From positions 1,823,772 through 1,887,771 of the forward strand of contig NZ_WTYS01000001.1 in the NCBI RefSeq assembly GCF_009827545.1: 64,000 bases of DNA. Direction: 5' to 3'. Shown piece after piece: positions 1 through 9,214 of this stretch; the stretch's first letter is position 1, and the number at the start of each line of letters is the position of its first letter. The DNA comes from Pontixanthobacter gangjinensis. Its GTDB lineage: Bacteria; Pseudomonadota; Alphaproteobacteria; Sphingomonadales; Sphingomonadaceae. The notes below the pieces were generated by a model, which was not told where the DNA came from, searched no databases, and was given only the letters and a program-made list of their open reading frames with translations. Made by a program: the position numbers and the translations under genes.

Positions 1-52
1 ACACTGCGCGACCCGCCTCCTCTGGTGAAAATTTAGTCTAGGATGTTCCACT

Positions 53-1186
53 TTGGCAAAACCGGCTCGGACCAGCAAAGCTTCCGCAAAGAAAGCTCCT
101 GCGAAAGCATCAGCGGATAAGAAGCCTGCAACGAAGCAGGCTCTTAATCAATCGGACGAGGATTTTGCGCTCCACAGCCTTCAAGCCGCGCATGAAGAGG
201 CGCCTCTTTATGATGCCAGTGATGAAGAGTTGCTGAAATTTTACGAGCAGATGCTACTCATCCGCCGGTTTGAGGAAAAGGCGGGCCAACTTTATGGCCT
301 CGGTCTAATTGGCGGTTTTTGTCATCTCTACATTGGTCAGGAAGCTGTCGCCATCGGCCTGCAAAGCGCTCTCGATAATGACAAAGACAGCGTGATTACG
401 GGTTATCGCGACCACGGTCACATGCTGGCTTATGGTATTGATCCCAATGTTATCATGGCTGAATTGACTGGCCGTCAGGCCGGAATTTCCAAGGGCAAGG
501 GCGGCTCGATGCATATGTTCTCGACCGAGCATAAATTTTATGGTGGCCATGGTATCGTGGGCGCACAGGTCGCGCTCGGCGGAGGATTAGCGCTCGCACA
601 TAAATACAACGAGGATGGTGGCATTTGCCTCGCCTATTTCGGCGATGGCGCGGCTAACCAAGGGCAGGTTTATGAGACCTTCAACATGGCGGCATTGTGG
701 AATTTGCCGATTGTGTTTGTGGTTGAGAATAACGGATATGCGATGGGCACCGCGGTAAAACGCGGCTCCGCAGAAACCGAATTTCACCGTCGGGGCACTG
801 CATTCCGTATTCCGGGCATGGATGTCGACGGGATGGATGTTTTGGCTGTGCGATCAGCTGCTGAAATCGCGTTCAAGCATGTCCGCGACGGCAATGGCCC
901 AGTTCTGATGGAACTGAACACCTATCGTTATCGCGGGCATTCAATGTCCGATCCGGCTAAATACCGGACCCGTGAAGAGGTTCAGGAAAAACGGGACCAT
1001 CACGATCCGATTGAGGCAATCAAGAAAATCCTCGCAGACCGAGGCAAGACTGAAGCTGATTTGAAGGTAATCGATAAAGCAATCCGGGCGCGAGTGGCTG
1101 AATCAGCTGACTTTGCAGAAAGCTCACCCGAACCGGATCCGGCGGAACTCTACACTGATGTTTTGGTGGAGGAGTACCACTCATGA
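53..1186 (+). CDS. pdhA: Pyruvate dehydrogenase E1 component, alpha subunit
   Basis: This is the thiamine-diphosphate-binding alpha subunit of pyruvate dehydrogenase E1, which decarboxylates pyruvate and passes the acetyl group to E2-bound lipoate in the cytoplasm. Residues about 197-227 hold the TPP motif, opening GDGAANQG and closing VVENN; the conserved [11 protein letters not shown] loop lies near residue 300. At 377 residues it is somewhat longer than usual because of an Ala/Lys-rich N-terminal extension of about 50 residues. The start is a TTG with AGGA at 40-43 correctly spaced; the ATG at 43 is out of frame. It overlaps pdhB by 4 bases (ATGA), so the subunits are translationally coupled. 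Function is clear from the family; the exact start is less sure. Confidence 0.96.
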   Translation: MAKPARTSKASAKKAPAKASADKKPATKQALNQSDEDFALHSLQAAHEEAPLYDASDEELLKFYEQMLLIRRFEEKAGQLYGLGLIGGFCHLYIGQEAVAIGLQSALDNDKDSVITGYRDHGHMLAYGIDPNVIMAELTGRQAGISKGKGGSMHMFSTEHKFYGGHGIVGAQVALGGGLALAHKYNEDGGICLAYFGDGAANQGQVYETFNMAALWNLPIVFVVENNGYAMGTAVKRGSAETEFHRRGTAFRIPGMDVDGMDVLAVRSAAEIAFKHVRDGNGPVLMELNTYRYRGHSMSDPAKYRTREEVQEKRDHHDPIEAIKKILADRGKTEADLKVIDKAIRARVAESADFAESSPEPDPAELYTDVLVEEYHS

Positions 1187-2535
1187 CTATTGAACTTAAG
1201 ATGCCCGCGCTTTCACCAACCATGGAAGAAGGCACACTCGCAAAATGGCTGGTCAAAGAGGGCGATGAAGTGTCCTCCGGCGATATTCTTGCCGAGATTG
1301 AGACTGACAAAGCGACAATGGAATTTGAGTCGATCGATGAAGGCACAATTGGCCAGATCCTGATCGCAGAAGGTACCGAAAATGTAGCTGTTGGCACCGT
1401 TATCGCGACGCTATCGGGCGAGGGTGATGAAACTGCTCCGGCCCCTGCCCCGAGCCCGGCGGCTGAGCCCGCACCGGCTCCTTCTCCGTCAGCATCGAAG
1501 CCTGCTAAGAGCGAACCGAAAAGCGACCCCGAAATTCCGCACGGTACAAACATGGCAACCGTCACCGTTCGCGAGGCTTTGCGCGATGCGATGGCGGAGG
1601 AAATGCGCCGCGACGAGCGTGTATTCGTGATGGGCGAGGAAGTGGCCGAATACCAGGGTGCCTACAAGGTAACTCAGGGACTACTCGATGAATTTGGACC
1701 AAAAAGGGTGATCGATACACCGATCACCGAATATGGTTTCGCGGGTATCGGCACGGGCGCTGCGATGGGCGGCTTGCGCCCGATTGTAGAGTTCATGACG
1801 TTCAATTTCGCGATGCAAGCGATTGATCATATCATCAACTCTGCGGCCAAGACCAATTATATGTCTGGCGGACAGATGCGTTGCCCGATTGTCTTTCGCG
1901 GCCCGAATGGCGCGGCCAGCCGTGTCGGCGCGCAGCACAGTCAGAACTACGGACCTTGGTATGCAAGCGTTCCAGGGCTGATAGTCATTGCGCCTTATGA
2001 TTCATCCGATGCCAAGGGGCTGATGAAGGCGGCAATCCGTTGTGAAGATCCCGTGGTATTTCTTGAAAACGAGCTGGTTTATGGTCGCAGCTTCGAATTA
2101 CCCGAACTCGACGATCATGTTCTGCCAATCGGCAAGGCGCGCATAATGCGTGAAGGCACCGATGTTACCATAGTTAGCTATTCGATTGGCGTGGGCCTAT
2201 CGCTCGAAGCTGCCGAAATATTGGCTGCCGAAGGTATTGAAGCTGAAGTGATCGATCTGCGCACGCTACGTCCACTAGACAAGCAAGCCGTACTAGATAG
2301 CCTCGCCAAAACCAACCGCGTCGTGATTGCAGAGGAGGGCTGGCCGACTTGCTCTATCGCTTCGGAAATCGTCGCAATTTGCATGGAAGATGGCTTCGAC
2401 CATCTTGATGCGCCGGTCACCCGTGTTTGTAATGAAGACGTTCCGTTGCCATATGCCGCCAATCTTGAAAAGATCGCGCTGATTGACACGCCGCGCATTG
2501 TCGAGGCGGTCAAAAAGGTATGCTATCGCAACTAG
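1183..2535 (+). CDS. pdhB: Pyruvate dehydrogenase E1 beta subunit with N-terminal lipoyl domain
   Basis: This is the beta subunit of pyruvate dehydrogenase E1. Residues 1-78 form a lipoyl domain with the lipoylated lysine K43 in [11 protein letters not shown] Pro/Ala-rich flexible linker (about 80-118) leads into the transketolase-type beta catalytic domain (about 125-450). A lipoyl domain on E1 beta is known from many alphaproteobacteria and gives the complex a second swinging arm besides that of E2. The lipoyl domain is almost identical to that of the E2 gene at 45708-46991. The start ATG overlaps the pdhA stop. Confidence 0.97.
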   Translation: MTIELKMPALSPTMEEGTLAKWLVKEGDEVSSGDILAEIETDKATMEFESIDEGTIGQILIAEGTENVAVGTVIATLSGEGDETAPAPAPSPAAEPAPAPSPSASKPAKSEPKSDPEIPHGTNMATVTVREALRDAMAEEMRRDERVFVMGEEVAEYQGAYKVTQGLLDEFGPKRVIDTPITEYGFAGIGTGAAMGGLRPIVEFMTFNFAMQAIDHIINSAAKTNYMSGGQMRCPIVFRGPNGAASRVGAQHSQNYGPWYASVPGLIVIAPYDSSDAKGLMKAAIRCEDPVVFLENELVYGRSFELPELDDHVLPIGKARIMREGTDVTIVSYSIGVGLSLEAAEILAAEGIEAEVIDLRTLRPLDKQAVLDSLAKTNRVVIAEEGWPTCSIASEIVAICMEDGFDHLDAPVTRVCNEDVPLPYAANLEKIALIDTPRIVEAVKKVCYRN

Positions 2536-2548
2536 GCTAAGTTGAGAC

Positions 2549-2572
2549 CGGGTCGCCGACAGGGGCGACCCG
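2549..2572. terminator. Hairpin between convergent pdhB and pilus genes
   Basis: A 9-bp perfect stem, CGGGTCGCC with GGCGACCCG, and a 6-base loop lie in the 45-bp gap between the two convergent stop codons. There is no long T-run, so it may act as a bidirectional terminator or only as an mRNA 3'-end stabiliser. Confidence 0.55.
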
Positions 2573-2580
2573 ATTAAGTG

Positions 2581-3588
2581 CTAGCACCACCAACCCCACG
2601 TTGGGCACCATTCGCCATTCCCATTGTCAATGTTGCCTGAATTACCACCGCTAGTCGTCGTAGTTGTCGTTCCAGGACCGCCCCCCGATGTTGTTCCGAT
2701 CCCTGCTCCGCCACCACTAGTCGTCGTAGTTGTCGTTCCAGGGCCGCCAGTTGATGTTGCTCCGATCGTGACGCCGCTACTTCCCACCCCGCTCGAGCCA
2801 GAGCTTACAATTCCACTTGAACCAGGCAGACCCGTTGCATCGGGATCATCGCTGAATAGCCATGACCAGCTGCCAGTCTTCCTTGGGGGAGGCGGGATCT
2901 CCTTATAGGAATCGTAGATATCGCAGCGGGCGATATCATCCGGCGAGTCTGGATCTTTTTGGTAAATCTCAGTCAAATCGCGGCTTGCGCGGACTTGAAA
3001 TGCTGACGTCGCCCGGATTGTTGTATCGCTCAAGAATGCATCGGTTACGATAGGTTGGTAATCATACGCCACCTCGACAAACATCACCGGCTCGCCTTCC
3101 ATTGCAAATACTTCCTGATCCTTGGGACCCATCCCGACAAAGCTTGGGTCGTCCTTTCCGGTGCCTTCATCACCATAGGTGGACGGCGATGTCTTGCGCC
3201 CTTTGCAGCGCTGCCAAGCGATATATTGCTGCTGTGGGTCGCTGCCCGGTACTACCTGTAGGCTGCTGAGAATAACCCGCCCATATTCATAAAGATCGAT
3301 ATTCTCGCCTGCTTGGAGGTTTGAACCTAGCAACAGATCGTTGAGGTCGCTTTCATAAATCTTGCGATTTGCAAGCGTCGATGTGTCGCCAATGCGCGAT
3401 GCGTTGTCGGCGATATGCATTGCCGCCTGATTGACTCGCATACTGGTAATGGCAAGATTGCCCGTTTCCAGACCGGCCAAGCCAACGGTTAGTACAAGAG
3501 GTGTGGCCAGCGCAAACTCTGTTATGGCGACGGCCTGCTTGTTCGCGCGCAGCCGACGGATCATTTTTCGAAAAGGGCTCATGGGCAA
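2581..3588 (-). CDS. TadE-like pilus protein with Thr/Gly repeat tail
   Basis: The N-terminus (about 1-50) has the TadE signature: a short basic leader, then the AITEFALATPLVLTVGL membrane segment typical of Flp/Tad minor pseudopilins. The middle (about 60-230) is an extracytoplasmic domain of unknown fold. The tail (about 250-335) is Ser/Gly/Thr-rich, holds two 22-residue repeats built around GGPGTTTTTTSGG, and ends in a Trp-rich, Cys-bounded WCPTWGWWC. It overlaps the upstream TadE gene by 10 bases and is the last gene of the cluster. The second Met (3582) is an alternative start. A surface or adhesive role is inferred, not shown. Confidence 0.8.
   Translation of the reverse strand: MPMSPFRKMIRRLRANKQAVAITEFALATPLVLTVGLAGLETGNLAITSMRVNQAAMHIADNASRIGDTSTLANRKIYESDLNDLLLGSNLQAGENIDLYEYGRVILSSLQVVPGSDPQQQYIAWQRCKGRKTSPSTYGDEGTGKDDPSFVGMGPKDQEVFAMEGEPVMFVEVAYDYQPIVTDAFLSDTTIRATSAFQVRASRDLTEIYQKDPDSPDDIARCDIYDSYKEIPPPPRKTGSWSWLFSDDPDATGLPGSSGIVSSGSSGVGSSGVTIGATSTGGPGTTTTTTSGGGAGIGTTSGGGPGTTTTTTSGGNSGNIDNGNGEWCPTWGWWC
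2645..2766. repeat. 66-bp tandem repeat, about 1.8 copies
   Basis: Two nearly identical blocks start at 2645 and 2711. The core tagtcgtcgtagttgtcgtt is exact in both, and the following GATGTTG(T/C)TCCGAT block recurs with the same 66-base offset (2687 and 2753). The repeat is in frame and encodes the 22-residue Thr/Gly units in the tail of the overlapping pilus protein, so copy-number change would alter tail length without a frameshift. Confidence 0.85.
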
Positions 3589-4166
3589 TTCTTAGTGACT
3601 GCGCGGTCAATCACATCTCCATAGGGTTGGTTCCGTAAAACGGAGGTAACCGTGGTTTGCTGGAACGGCGAAATCCCGATGAATGGCGCAATCGGGAAAG
3701 CGCGTGGATATTTGATGGTCACTTCATACAAGACGGCATCGCGGGCACCGCCCATGCCAGCTTGGCCCTGGTCGGCGTCCCAAACTCCGTTGGCGTTGGC
3801 GTCTTCGAACGGCTCGCCATCATTGCAGGCATGATCGCCATTAACATCGGTGAAATCTTCCGCCTTGCCGACATTGCTAAAGTTGGAATAGGCTTTGCGA
3901 TTGAAAGTCATTGTAGCGTCCGGCACAACGTCCAGCACGGCATCACGCACGATCTGGTCGACTGATGTTTCGGTCGCACCCTGTAAAGTTGAATCCCGGG
4001 CGGCCGCTTGTACCGATCCTTGCAGCATTGAATTGGCGTACATATTGTACGAAAAATCGAAAATGCCCATGAGCATCATTAACAATACAGGCGCAATCAT
4101 CGCGAATTCTACCAGTGCAACACCATTGATGTCGTTGCGAAGCGATTTGAATCTGGAAAGGATCAT
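3579..4166 (-). CDS. TadE-family pseudopilin with Asp/Asn/Gly-rich loop
   Basis: This 195-residue protein has a basic leader and one N-terminal hydrophobic helix containing VALVEFAMIAPVLLMMLMGIF, with the Glu typical of TadE/pilin precursors. Residues 107-130 form a dense Asp/Asn/Gly segment, starting DVNGD and ending NGVWD, with two Cys nearby; it resembles tandem calcium-binding loops. That resemblance is my reading, not a known feature of the family. It is joined by ATGA to the vWA gene upstream and overlaps the repeat-tail gene downstream, so the three are one translational unit. Confidence 0.85.
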   Translation of the reverse strand: MILSRFKSLRNDINGVALVEFAMIAPVLLMMLMGIFDFSYNMYANSMLQGSVQAAARDSTLQGATETSVDQIVRDAVLDVVPDATMTFNRKAYSNFSNVGKAEDFTDVNGDHACNDGEPFEDANANGVWDADQGQAGMGGARDAVLYEVTIKYPRAFPIAPFIGISPFQQTTVTSVLRNQPYGDVIDRAVTKNCP

Positions 4167-6055
4167 TTCTGGATCCTTAAATCGCCGATTGATTTCGCGA
4201 TTGAACTGAATGCGTCATTCAGGTCCGATGCGCTGGCGGCTTCAAAATAGCGGCCATTGCCCGCGCATTCGACCATCGAGTCATTAAGATAGGTTCCGAA
4301 GGCGATCACCCAGACTGTGATGTTGCGTTTTTTGGCTTCGGAACAAACAACGCCAAAGCGCGCTTCGACTGTTTCTGCAAGGGTTATCGGTGATGCGGGG
4401 GTCCAGCGCCGTTCATCCAACCCTTCGAGTCCATATGCGCCGTAGGCCAAATCGTAAGGCTCTGTCTGGCCATCGGTGAGGAATACCATGTGGCGAGTTT
4501 TGGGGGAACCGGTCACATCCGCGTTTTCGCTGGCATACAGTCCTGTTGGTGACATCAGCCTCGCACCCCAAATCATCCCTATGTCGTGGTAGGTCGCGCC
4601 GTAAGGCGCTAGCGTCGCGAGATAGGTATCAACCTCATCCGTTGTCATCTCCTGCAATTTTTGCGCTTTGGCGGGGCAAGAAGAAAACCACCATGTGCCG
4701 GTTTTGGAGTATGTATGGGCGGTCAATTTCTCTTCTTTGGTGAACGAGCCGGTTCCGTGGTCATAGAAGGAGCGGGCGTAGATGACCGATGGATTAAACG
4801 GCTTCCACTGTGTTTCTGGATTTCCGGCTGTCGGTACCAGGTCAATATTCAAGTCGAGGTTCTGGTTGAAATCGACATTAAGATAGTCGGTGATCTCGGT
4901 CGTCGCACGCTCTTCTATGCAGCCCGGCAATGTGGCACGCCAATCGCTGACTTCCATGGATATCGGCTTGTAAAGGTATTGTGAGGATGTGAAGTTGTAG
5001 GGACGGGTCCAATTCGTATAAGTCTGAAGATAATTATCATAACTTAGTTTTTGGACCTCGCACTGGGTCCCGTTCAGGACAACACGGTATTTGTCACCAT
5101 TCTCGAGTTTTTCCATTTCGGCATGTGTTTGGGTGCCAGCGGGCGGACCAGCAAATGGCGAAGAAACGCTGGATATCTCCGTGTTGGTACTGGTGTAACT
5201 TTCAGGAGGCAGCACTTGATCACAAGCGCCATCAGCCGTGGAATAGGTAGATTCAACCTCCCATGTGCCCTTAGTGCCCGATACATATTGAAAATTGATG
5301 CTACTAGTCCCGGGTGATGTAAACTCTGTAGACCCTGCGTCCTCGCGTGATTGATAGGTCCACTGATCGGTGACCCAATCATCTGCCAGCAAGTGCCCTA
5401 CGTTCACATTGGTTGCATAGGGGACAAATCCGTAACGAATACGGCTGTCAGGGGATTTGGCCGCTTCCAATTGCGCGTGAAAATTGCGGATAACCTGCTT
5501 CATGCTTTCCATGCGCGTGAGCGGATCGCCGACGTTCGTATGACGCATTGATCCGGTGACATCGAGCACCATCATTACGTCAAGATCGGAAACACTTAAT
5601 ACCGCGTTGCAATCGACCGACACGGGCACTTCATCATAGCCAAATACGCCCATGATGCTGGTGGGAACATCAACAGATGCGACTCCGCTAATCGCGAAAT
5701 CCTGTTCAAGTGTCATTTCGAAATTGCGGCTTTCAGTGCCGTAATTTCCATCGCGAAAGTTAAGATTGAAGAAGCGGCGACCTGTGGTCGCTACGTTTTC
5801 AGGGACTTTACCGTCAACAATCGCTTGCGTCCCCAAGCTCTTGCGAGCGGCGAGAACGCCGGCGTCGCAAGCTGCTTGAAGACGGCTCGACGCAAGATAG
5901 GCGCGGCTCATGTCGATACCGCTGCCGACAAGACCCAGCAGCGGGAAAATAGCCGCAGCAATCAAGGCGAGGGTGTTGCCCGACTGGTCGCGAGCGAGCG
6001 TCCGGAGGAAATTTCCTCCTTTCGATTGACTGACCTTGTTCTGCTGTTCGGACAT
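4163..6055 (-). CDS. TadG-like pilus protein with von Willebrand A domain
   Basis: The N-terminus carries the Tad-type segment: a DQSGNTLALIAAAIFPLLGL helix, then SRAYLASSRLQAACDAGVLAA. A von Willebrand A domain begins near residue 155, with the MIDAS-type metal motif D165-V-T-G-S169, and its C-terminal part is VWVIAFGTYLNDSMVECAG (about 585-605). Between the two vWA halves lies an insert of about 300 residues with several Cys. TadG proteins with vWA domains are envelope-anchored parts of tight-adherence (Flp) pilus loci. A 102-bp gap upstream (6056-6157) holds no gene and could carry an internal promoter. Confidence 0.87.
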   Translation of the reverse strand: MSEQQNKVSQSKGGNFLRTLARDQSGNTLALIAAAIFPLLGLVGSGIDMSRAYLASSRLQAACDAGVLAARKSLGTQAIVDGKVPENVATTGRRFFNLNFRDGNYGTESRNFEMTLEQDFAISGVASVDVPTSIMGVFGYDEVPVSVDCNAVLSVSDLDVMMVLDVTGSMRHTNVGDPLTRMESMKQVIRNFHAQLEAAKSPDSRIRYGFVPYATNVNVGHLLADDWVTDQWTYQSREDAGSTEFTSPGTSSINFQYVSGTKGTWEVESTYSTADGACDQVLPPESYTSTNTEISSVSSPFAGPPAGTQTHAEMEKLENGDKYRVVLNGTQCEVQKLSYDNYLQTYTNWTRPYNFTSSQYLYKPISMEVSDWRATLPGCIEERATTEITDYLNVDFNQNLDLNIDLVPTAGNPETQWKPFNPSVIYARSFYDHGTGSFTKEEKLTAHTYSKTGTWWFSSCPAKAQKLQEMTTDEVDTYLATLAPYGATYHDIGMIWGARLMSPTGLYASENADVTGSPKTRHMVFLTDGQTEPYDLAYGAYGLEGLDERRWTPASPITLAETVEARFGVVCSEAKKRNITVWVIAFGTYLNDSMVECAGNGRYFEAASASDLNDAFSSIAKSIGDLRIQK

Positions 6056-6157
6056 CCGAAAATCGCCTTCATTGCTTGAGCGTGGAAAGCTCTAGCGGGA
6101 GGGGGCAAAATCTTCGCAAACAAGGATGGTTAAACGGGCTTTAATTTCTGAGCGAAA

Positions 6158-6607
6158 TTATGGAGCAATCGTTGGTGCAACAACAAATATTGGCCGTGCA
6201 TAGGTTAATGTCGTGCCTGGCAGCGTTACGAAGGGTAGCCAGTCTTCCAAAGTATAAGTGATCGAGATCTTCAACTCATCCGCGCCGGTAACGCGGCTGA
6301 CGGTCTGCTCGGTCACGGCGATGTTGATCCGGTCTGTATCAAGCATGTAAGGCGCATTCACCGCTGTCGCGAGCAGAACAGAGCGGATTTGTTCATGCGT
6401 GGGCTCGGCACCCTTTTGATACTCGACCATAGTGTAGCGTGCACCATCAGACGCGAGCGAACGGATCGCGTTATAGTTCTGCATATAAACGCCAGTGTGA
6501 AACACGCCGATCATCAATGTAATCAGGATCGGCGCGAGAATGGCAAATTCAACTGCCATCGCAGCGGTTGCGTCCCGCCTCAGCTGCACCAGTTTGGCAA
6601 TGATCAT
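6158..6607 (-). CDS. TadE-family pseudopilin
   Basis: This 149-residue protein has the short basic leader followed by AMAVEFAILAPILITLMIGVF, the standard TadE membrane helix with its pilin-type Glu, then a small extracytoplasmic domain. It starts inside the end of the preceding TadE gene (ATGA overlap at 6604-6607). No Cys are seen. It is probably a minor pseudopilin acting with its neighbour as a heteromer; that pairing is inferred from the overlap. Confidence 0.86.
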   Translation of the reverse strand: MIIAKLVQLRRDATAAMAVEFAILAPILITLMIGVFHTGVYMQNYNAIRSLASDGARYTMVEYQKGAEPTHEQIRSVLLATAVNAPYMLDTDRINIAVTEQTVSRVTGADELKISITYTLEDWLPFVTLPGTTLTYARPIFVVAPTIAP

Positions 6608-7056
6608 GATAATTGCACCGTCCGCTCAACATCGAGTGTTACAGGAGCGCCGACGCCGAAATCAGTCCAGACGGGTGTATAAGTGTCGGTCAGATCGATC
6701 TTGATGTAAGAACTGATCACATCATCTTCACCGCAGCTGTCGGCATTTGTCGTGGTTATTGTGTTCGCGTTGCAGCGATAGAACCGGCTTACGGTAATCT
6801 GGTTATCCGTTAGTCCCATAGAAGTTTTGATGATGTCTTTGATGGTGGCCAGATTGGTGGTTGCACCTGATGCAGCGGCCAAGGCGATGACCTGGCCTTC
6901 CGATGCTGCAGTCTGGAGTTCGTGCTGGCGCGACACCATTGTGCCGACTTCATACGTGCCGAGTGCCATCGTCGCCAAAATAGGCGCGACAATGGCTGTT
7001 TCGATCGCCATTGATCCCTTTCGGCAAGCCCAAAGTTTTTGAAATTGGTGGATCAT
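6604..7056 (-). CDS. TadE-family pseudopilin
   Basis: This 150-residue TadE-like protein has the helix SMAIETAIVAPILATMALGTY near the N-terminus and a compact outer domain with two Cys (YRCNANT... and SCGED) that could form a disulfide. Its start directly abuts the stop codon of the TadG-like gene upstream (7057) and its stop overlaps the next TadE gene, so the genes are translated in series. Confidence 0.86.
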   Translation of the reverse strand: MIHQFQKLWACRKGSMAIETAIVAPILATMALGTYEVGTMVSRQHELQTAASEGQVIALAAASGATTNLATIKDIIKTSMGLTDNQITVSRFYRCNANTITTTNADSCGEDDVISSYIKIDLTDTYTPVWTDFGVGAPVTLDVERTVQLS

Positions 7057-8334
7057 TTATTTTACCAACTTCACGTTGGGCGTGGAGTTGCCAACGCTGG
7101 TCGTTTCATTTGTGGGGCACAACGTTTCGAGCGTCGCATTGCCGCGAATATCAATCCTATTCGCCGATATCTGCAAGCATTGTGCAGTCACATTTGAGGT
7201 ACCGTTAATCCGCAGGGTGCCGGAGGGAAGATAAATCAGACCTTCCATCACTGAATTCGAGTTGCCATTCAAGATATGATCGGCGGAGGGATTATTATCC
7301 CGCGCCTCGAATATCAAAATGTCAGACAGGCGGTCTGCGTTTTCTTCATAATCGGTTCCGACAAAATCGCCTGCTGACATGGGGGTCAGATTTATCCGAT
7401 TCTCGTTACCAGTGCCGCCAAGTTTTACCTCAGCGCCATTCTTCAGAATGAACATCACACCCGACCCGGTGACGTTATAATTTGCCGCCAAATCGAGCGT
7501 GCCGCCATTGATTACATAAATTCCGCTCGAAAGCGTCGTGGTGCAGCTTACGACTAACGACGGGTAGGTTCCAGGTCGCAGCGAAGCCTGTTTGTTGTTT
7601 CCCTTACCAGCGCACTCGTAAGTCCGGTTTGTGTCATTTGTAGGCGGTTCTAAATCAGCGTAAATGTCCTTTAGGCCGGTTACATTTTCGACCACGCTGG
7701 TGTCGCTGTCTTCGGCATCGATGGTTCCACAGGCCACGATAACATCGGTTGAAACATTGGCTGATCCGTCGATGGAGATGGCATTCTCATCGCAGGATAA
7801 GGCCGCGATACCGCATTGGGCACGAACGGTTGCATTGCCACCGATTGTTGTGCCGGTTCCGTTCTCAGCCAGTGAAACCAGACAAGCATTGAAGTTGTAT
7901 CCTTCGGCAAAGCTCGCTTGCGCTGTGGCCCGGATAGTGGTCGCACCTTTCATTAGGAAGCTGCTGAACGGCAATGACTTCGAGGCGGTTGCGGTTACGA
8001 CCACGCTGTTTCCAGTTCCGCCTGCGAAATCGGCAACCCTGATGGTCGGATCGCTTGCAAATTCGCTCGTCTTGGCGAGGTTGGCATCAAATTCCTGTTT
8101 TGCGCGAGTGAGATACAGGTCTTCACTGTCTTCCCTCGCAAGAGCCCAAGCGCCTGCATAAGCGGCCTGGTCAACCGAATGTTGTAATTCTCGCTGCCAC
8201 ATATACCATTGCGCAGTATCCACTGCGAAACCTGCACCGCCTATCAATGCAGGCAAACCGAGTGCCACGAGCAATGTAGCGTTGCCGCTCTTGCTGTTTT
8301 TCAACGATTTAGTGAGCTTTTTGACTGCTCGCAT
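7057..8334 (-). CDS. TadG-like pilus protein with a beta-helix-like C-terminal region
   Basis: The N-terminus has the Tad/TadG signature: SGNATLLVALGLPALIGGAGFAVD, then a helix with QRELQHSVDQAAYAGAWALA. There is no vWA domain. Instead, residues from about 140 to 425 are rich in Gly/Asn/Thr and short beta-like repeats (GTTIGGNATVRA, GGTLDLAANYNV, GTLRINGTSNV, RIDIRGNATLE), as expected for a right-handed beta-helix; the fold is inferred. The ATG at 8334 has a purine-rich GAGAAGG ribosome site upstream; an in-frame upstream extension lacks one. It is the first gene of the six-gene pilus cluster. Confidence 0.82.
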   Translation of the reverse strand: MRAVKKLTKSLKNSKSGNATLLVALGLPALIGGAGFAVDTAQWYMWQRELQHSVDQAAYAGAWALAREDSEDLYLTRAKQEFDANLAKTSEFASDPTIRVADFAGGTGNSVVVTATASKSLPFSSFLMKGATTIRATAQASFAEGYNFNACLVSLAENGTGTTIGGNATVRAQCGIAALSCDENAISIDGSANVSTDVIVACGTIDAEDSDTSVVENVTGLKDIYADLEPPTNDTNRTYECAGKGNNKQASLRPGTYPSLVVSCTTTLSSGIYVINGGTLDLAANYNVTGSGVMFILKNGAEVKLGGTGNENRINLTPMSAGDFVGTDYEENADRLSDILIFEARDNNPSADHILNGNSNSVMEGLIYLPSGTLRINGTSNVTAQCLQISANRIDIRGNATLETLCPTNETTSVGNSTPNVKLVK

Positions 8335-8510
8335 CTGCTTACCTTCTCGATTGAACTCAGCGAATGTAAAATTTTGTATCAACACAGCGTAATCAAAACA
8401 CTAAAGCATGTGGTTAATTTTTAATTATGAGATTTGACTGGGCTCCTAGCCAGAGGGGGATTGGCGCTCATACGCTTGACTATCAGAGCCTATCCCGCTT
8501 GAGCGAAACC
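8335..8510. promoter_or_regulatory. Divergent intergenic region, likely pilus-cluster promoter
   Basis: This 176-bp stretch separates the leftward pilus cluster from the rightward phytoene-synthase-like gene. Its part nearest the pilus genes (about 8360-8430) is clearly AT-rich, unlike the flanking genes. No operator or sigma-54 site stands out. It also contains the 28-codon in-frame upstream extension of the rightward gene, rejected as coding for lack of a ribosome site. Confidence 0.4.
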
Positions 8511-9173
8511 ATGGAATATAGCTCCAATACCACCTATCCAACGCCGCAAGAATTCGCATTGGCGCATGCAGGTACGGATGTCCGTCCAAGGCTAAATGCA
8601 TTTCTCGCGCTTGATGGCCGGCTTGCGCAGTTCGTGGGTCAATCCAAAGAACCTATGCTGACCCAAATGCGCATCGCATGGTGGCGCGACCAATTGCGTA
8701 AGCCGGTCGCGGACCGGCCCAAAGGCGATCCGATTTTGGATGACCTTTCTTCCTCTTGGTCAGGCGAAAACATCGCGCTCATTGCGCTAATTGACGGGTG
8801 GGAGGCGCTCTTGGCTGAACCGCCCCTGCCAGAAACTGCTGCGCTGGACTTTGCCAATGGCCGTGCAGCGTGCTTCGCGGCTTTGGCCAAATTATGCGGT
8901 AAGCAAGCATCTGCTGGCCGCGCTTTTCTCCATGGTCAATATTGGGCGCTGGCCGATCTGGCAGTACGAGTGAGCGAAGAGGATGAGCGTAGAGTAATTG
9001 TCAGTCAGTGTAACGCACTAGAACCAAAGTTGCAGCCGCTCCCTCATAGTTTACGTGCCCTATCGATTTTGGGAAAATTGGGCGAAAGATCTTTGAGCAA
9101 AAGCGGTCGTTCTCTTGTCCAAAGTAGGAGCGACATTTTATTGGTTATGCGGCTTGGATTGTTCGGCAGGTAA
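8511..9173 (+). CDS. Squalene/phytoene synthase-like protein
   Basis: About 220 residues. The segment MLTQMRIAWWRDQL is the hallmark of the phytoene/squalene synthase superfamily branch that includes the mitochondrial complex I assembly factor NDUFAF6. The aspartate-rich diphosphate-binding motifs of true synthases are not visible, so prenyl transfer is doubtful. I chose the ATG at 8511 because relatives begin about 30 residues before the LNAFLALDGRLAQ segment and because the ATG at 8427 has no ribosome site. The role is unknown; NDUFAF6-like assembly is only an analogy. Confidence 0.7.
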   Translation: MEYSSNTTYPTPQEFALAHAGTDVRPRLNAFLALDGRLAQFVGQSKEPMLTQMRIAWWRDQLRKPVADRPKGDPILDDLSSSWSGENIALIALIDGWEALLAEPPLPETAALDFANGRAACFAALAKLCGKQASAGRAFLHGQYWALADLAVRVSEEDERRVIVSQCNALEPKLQPLPHSLRALSILGKLGERSLSKSGRSLVQSRSDILLVMRLGLFGR

Positions 9174-9214
9174 TATACTGTAGGCCCTGAAGAATTTATG
9201 CGGGGCGAGATAAA

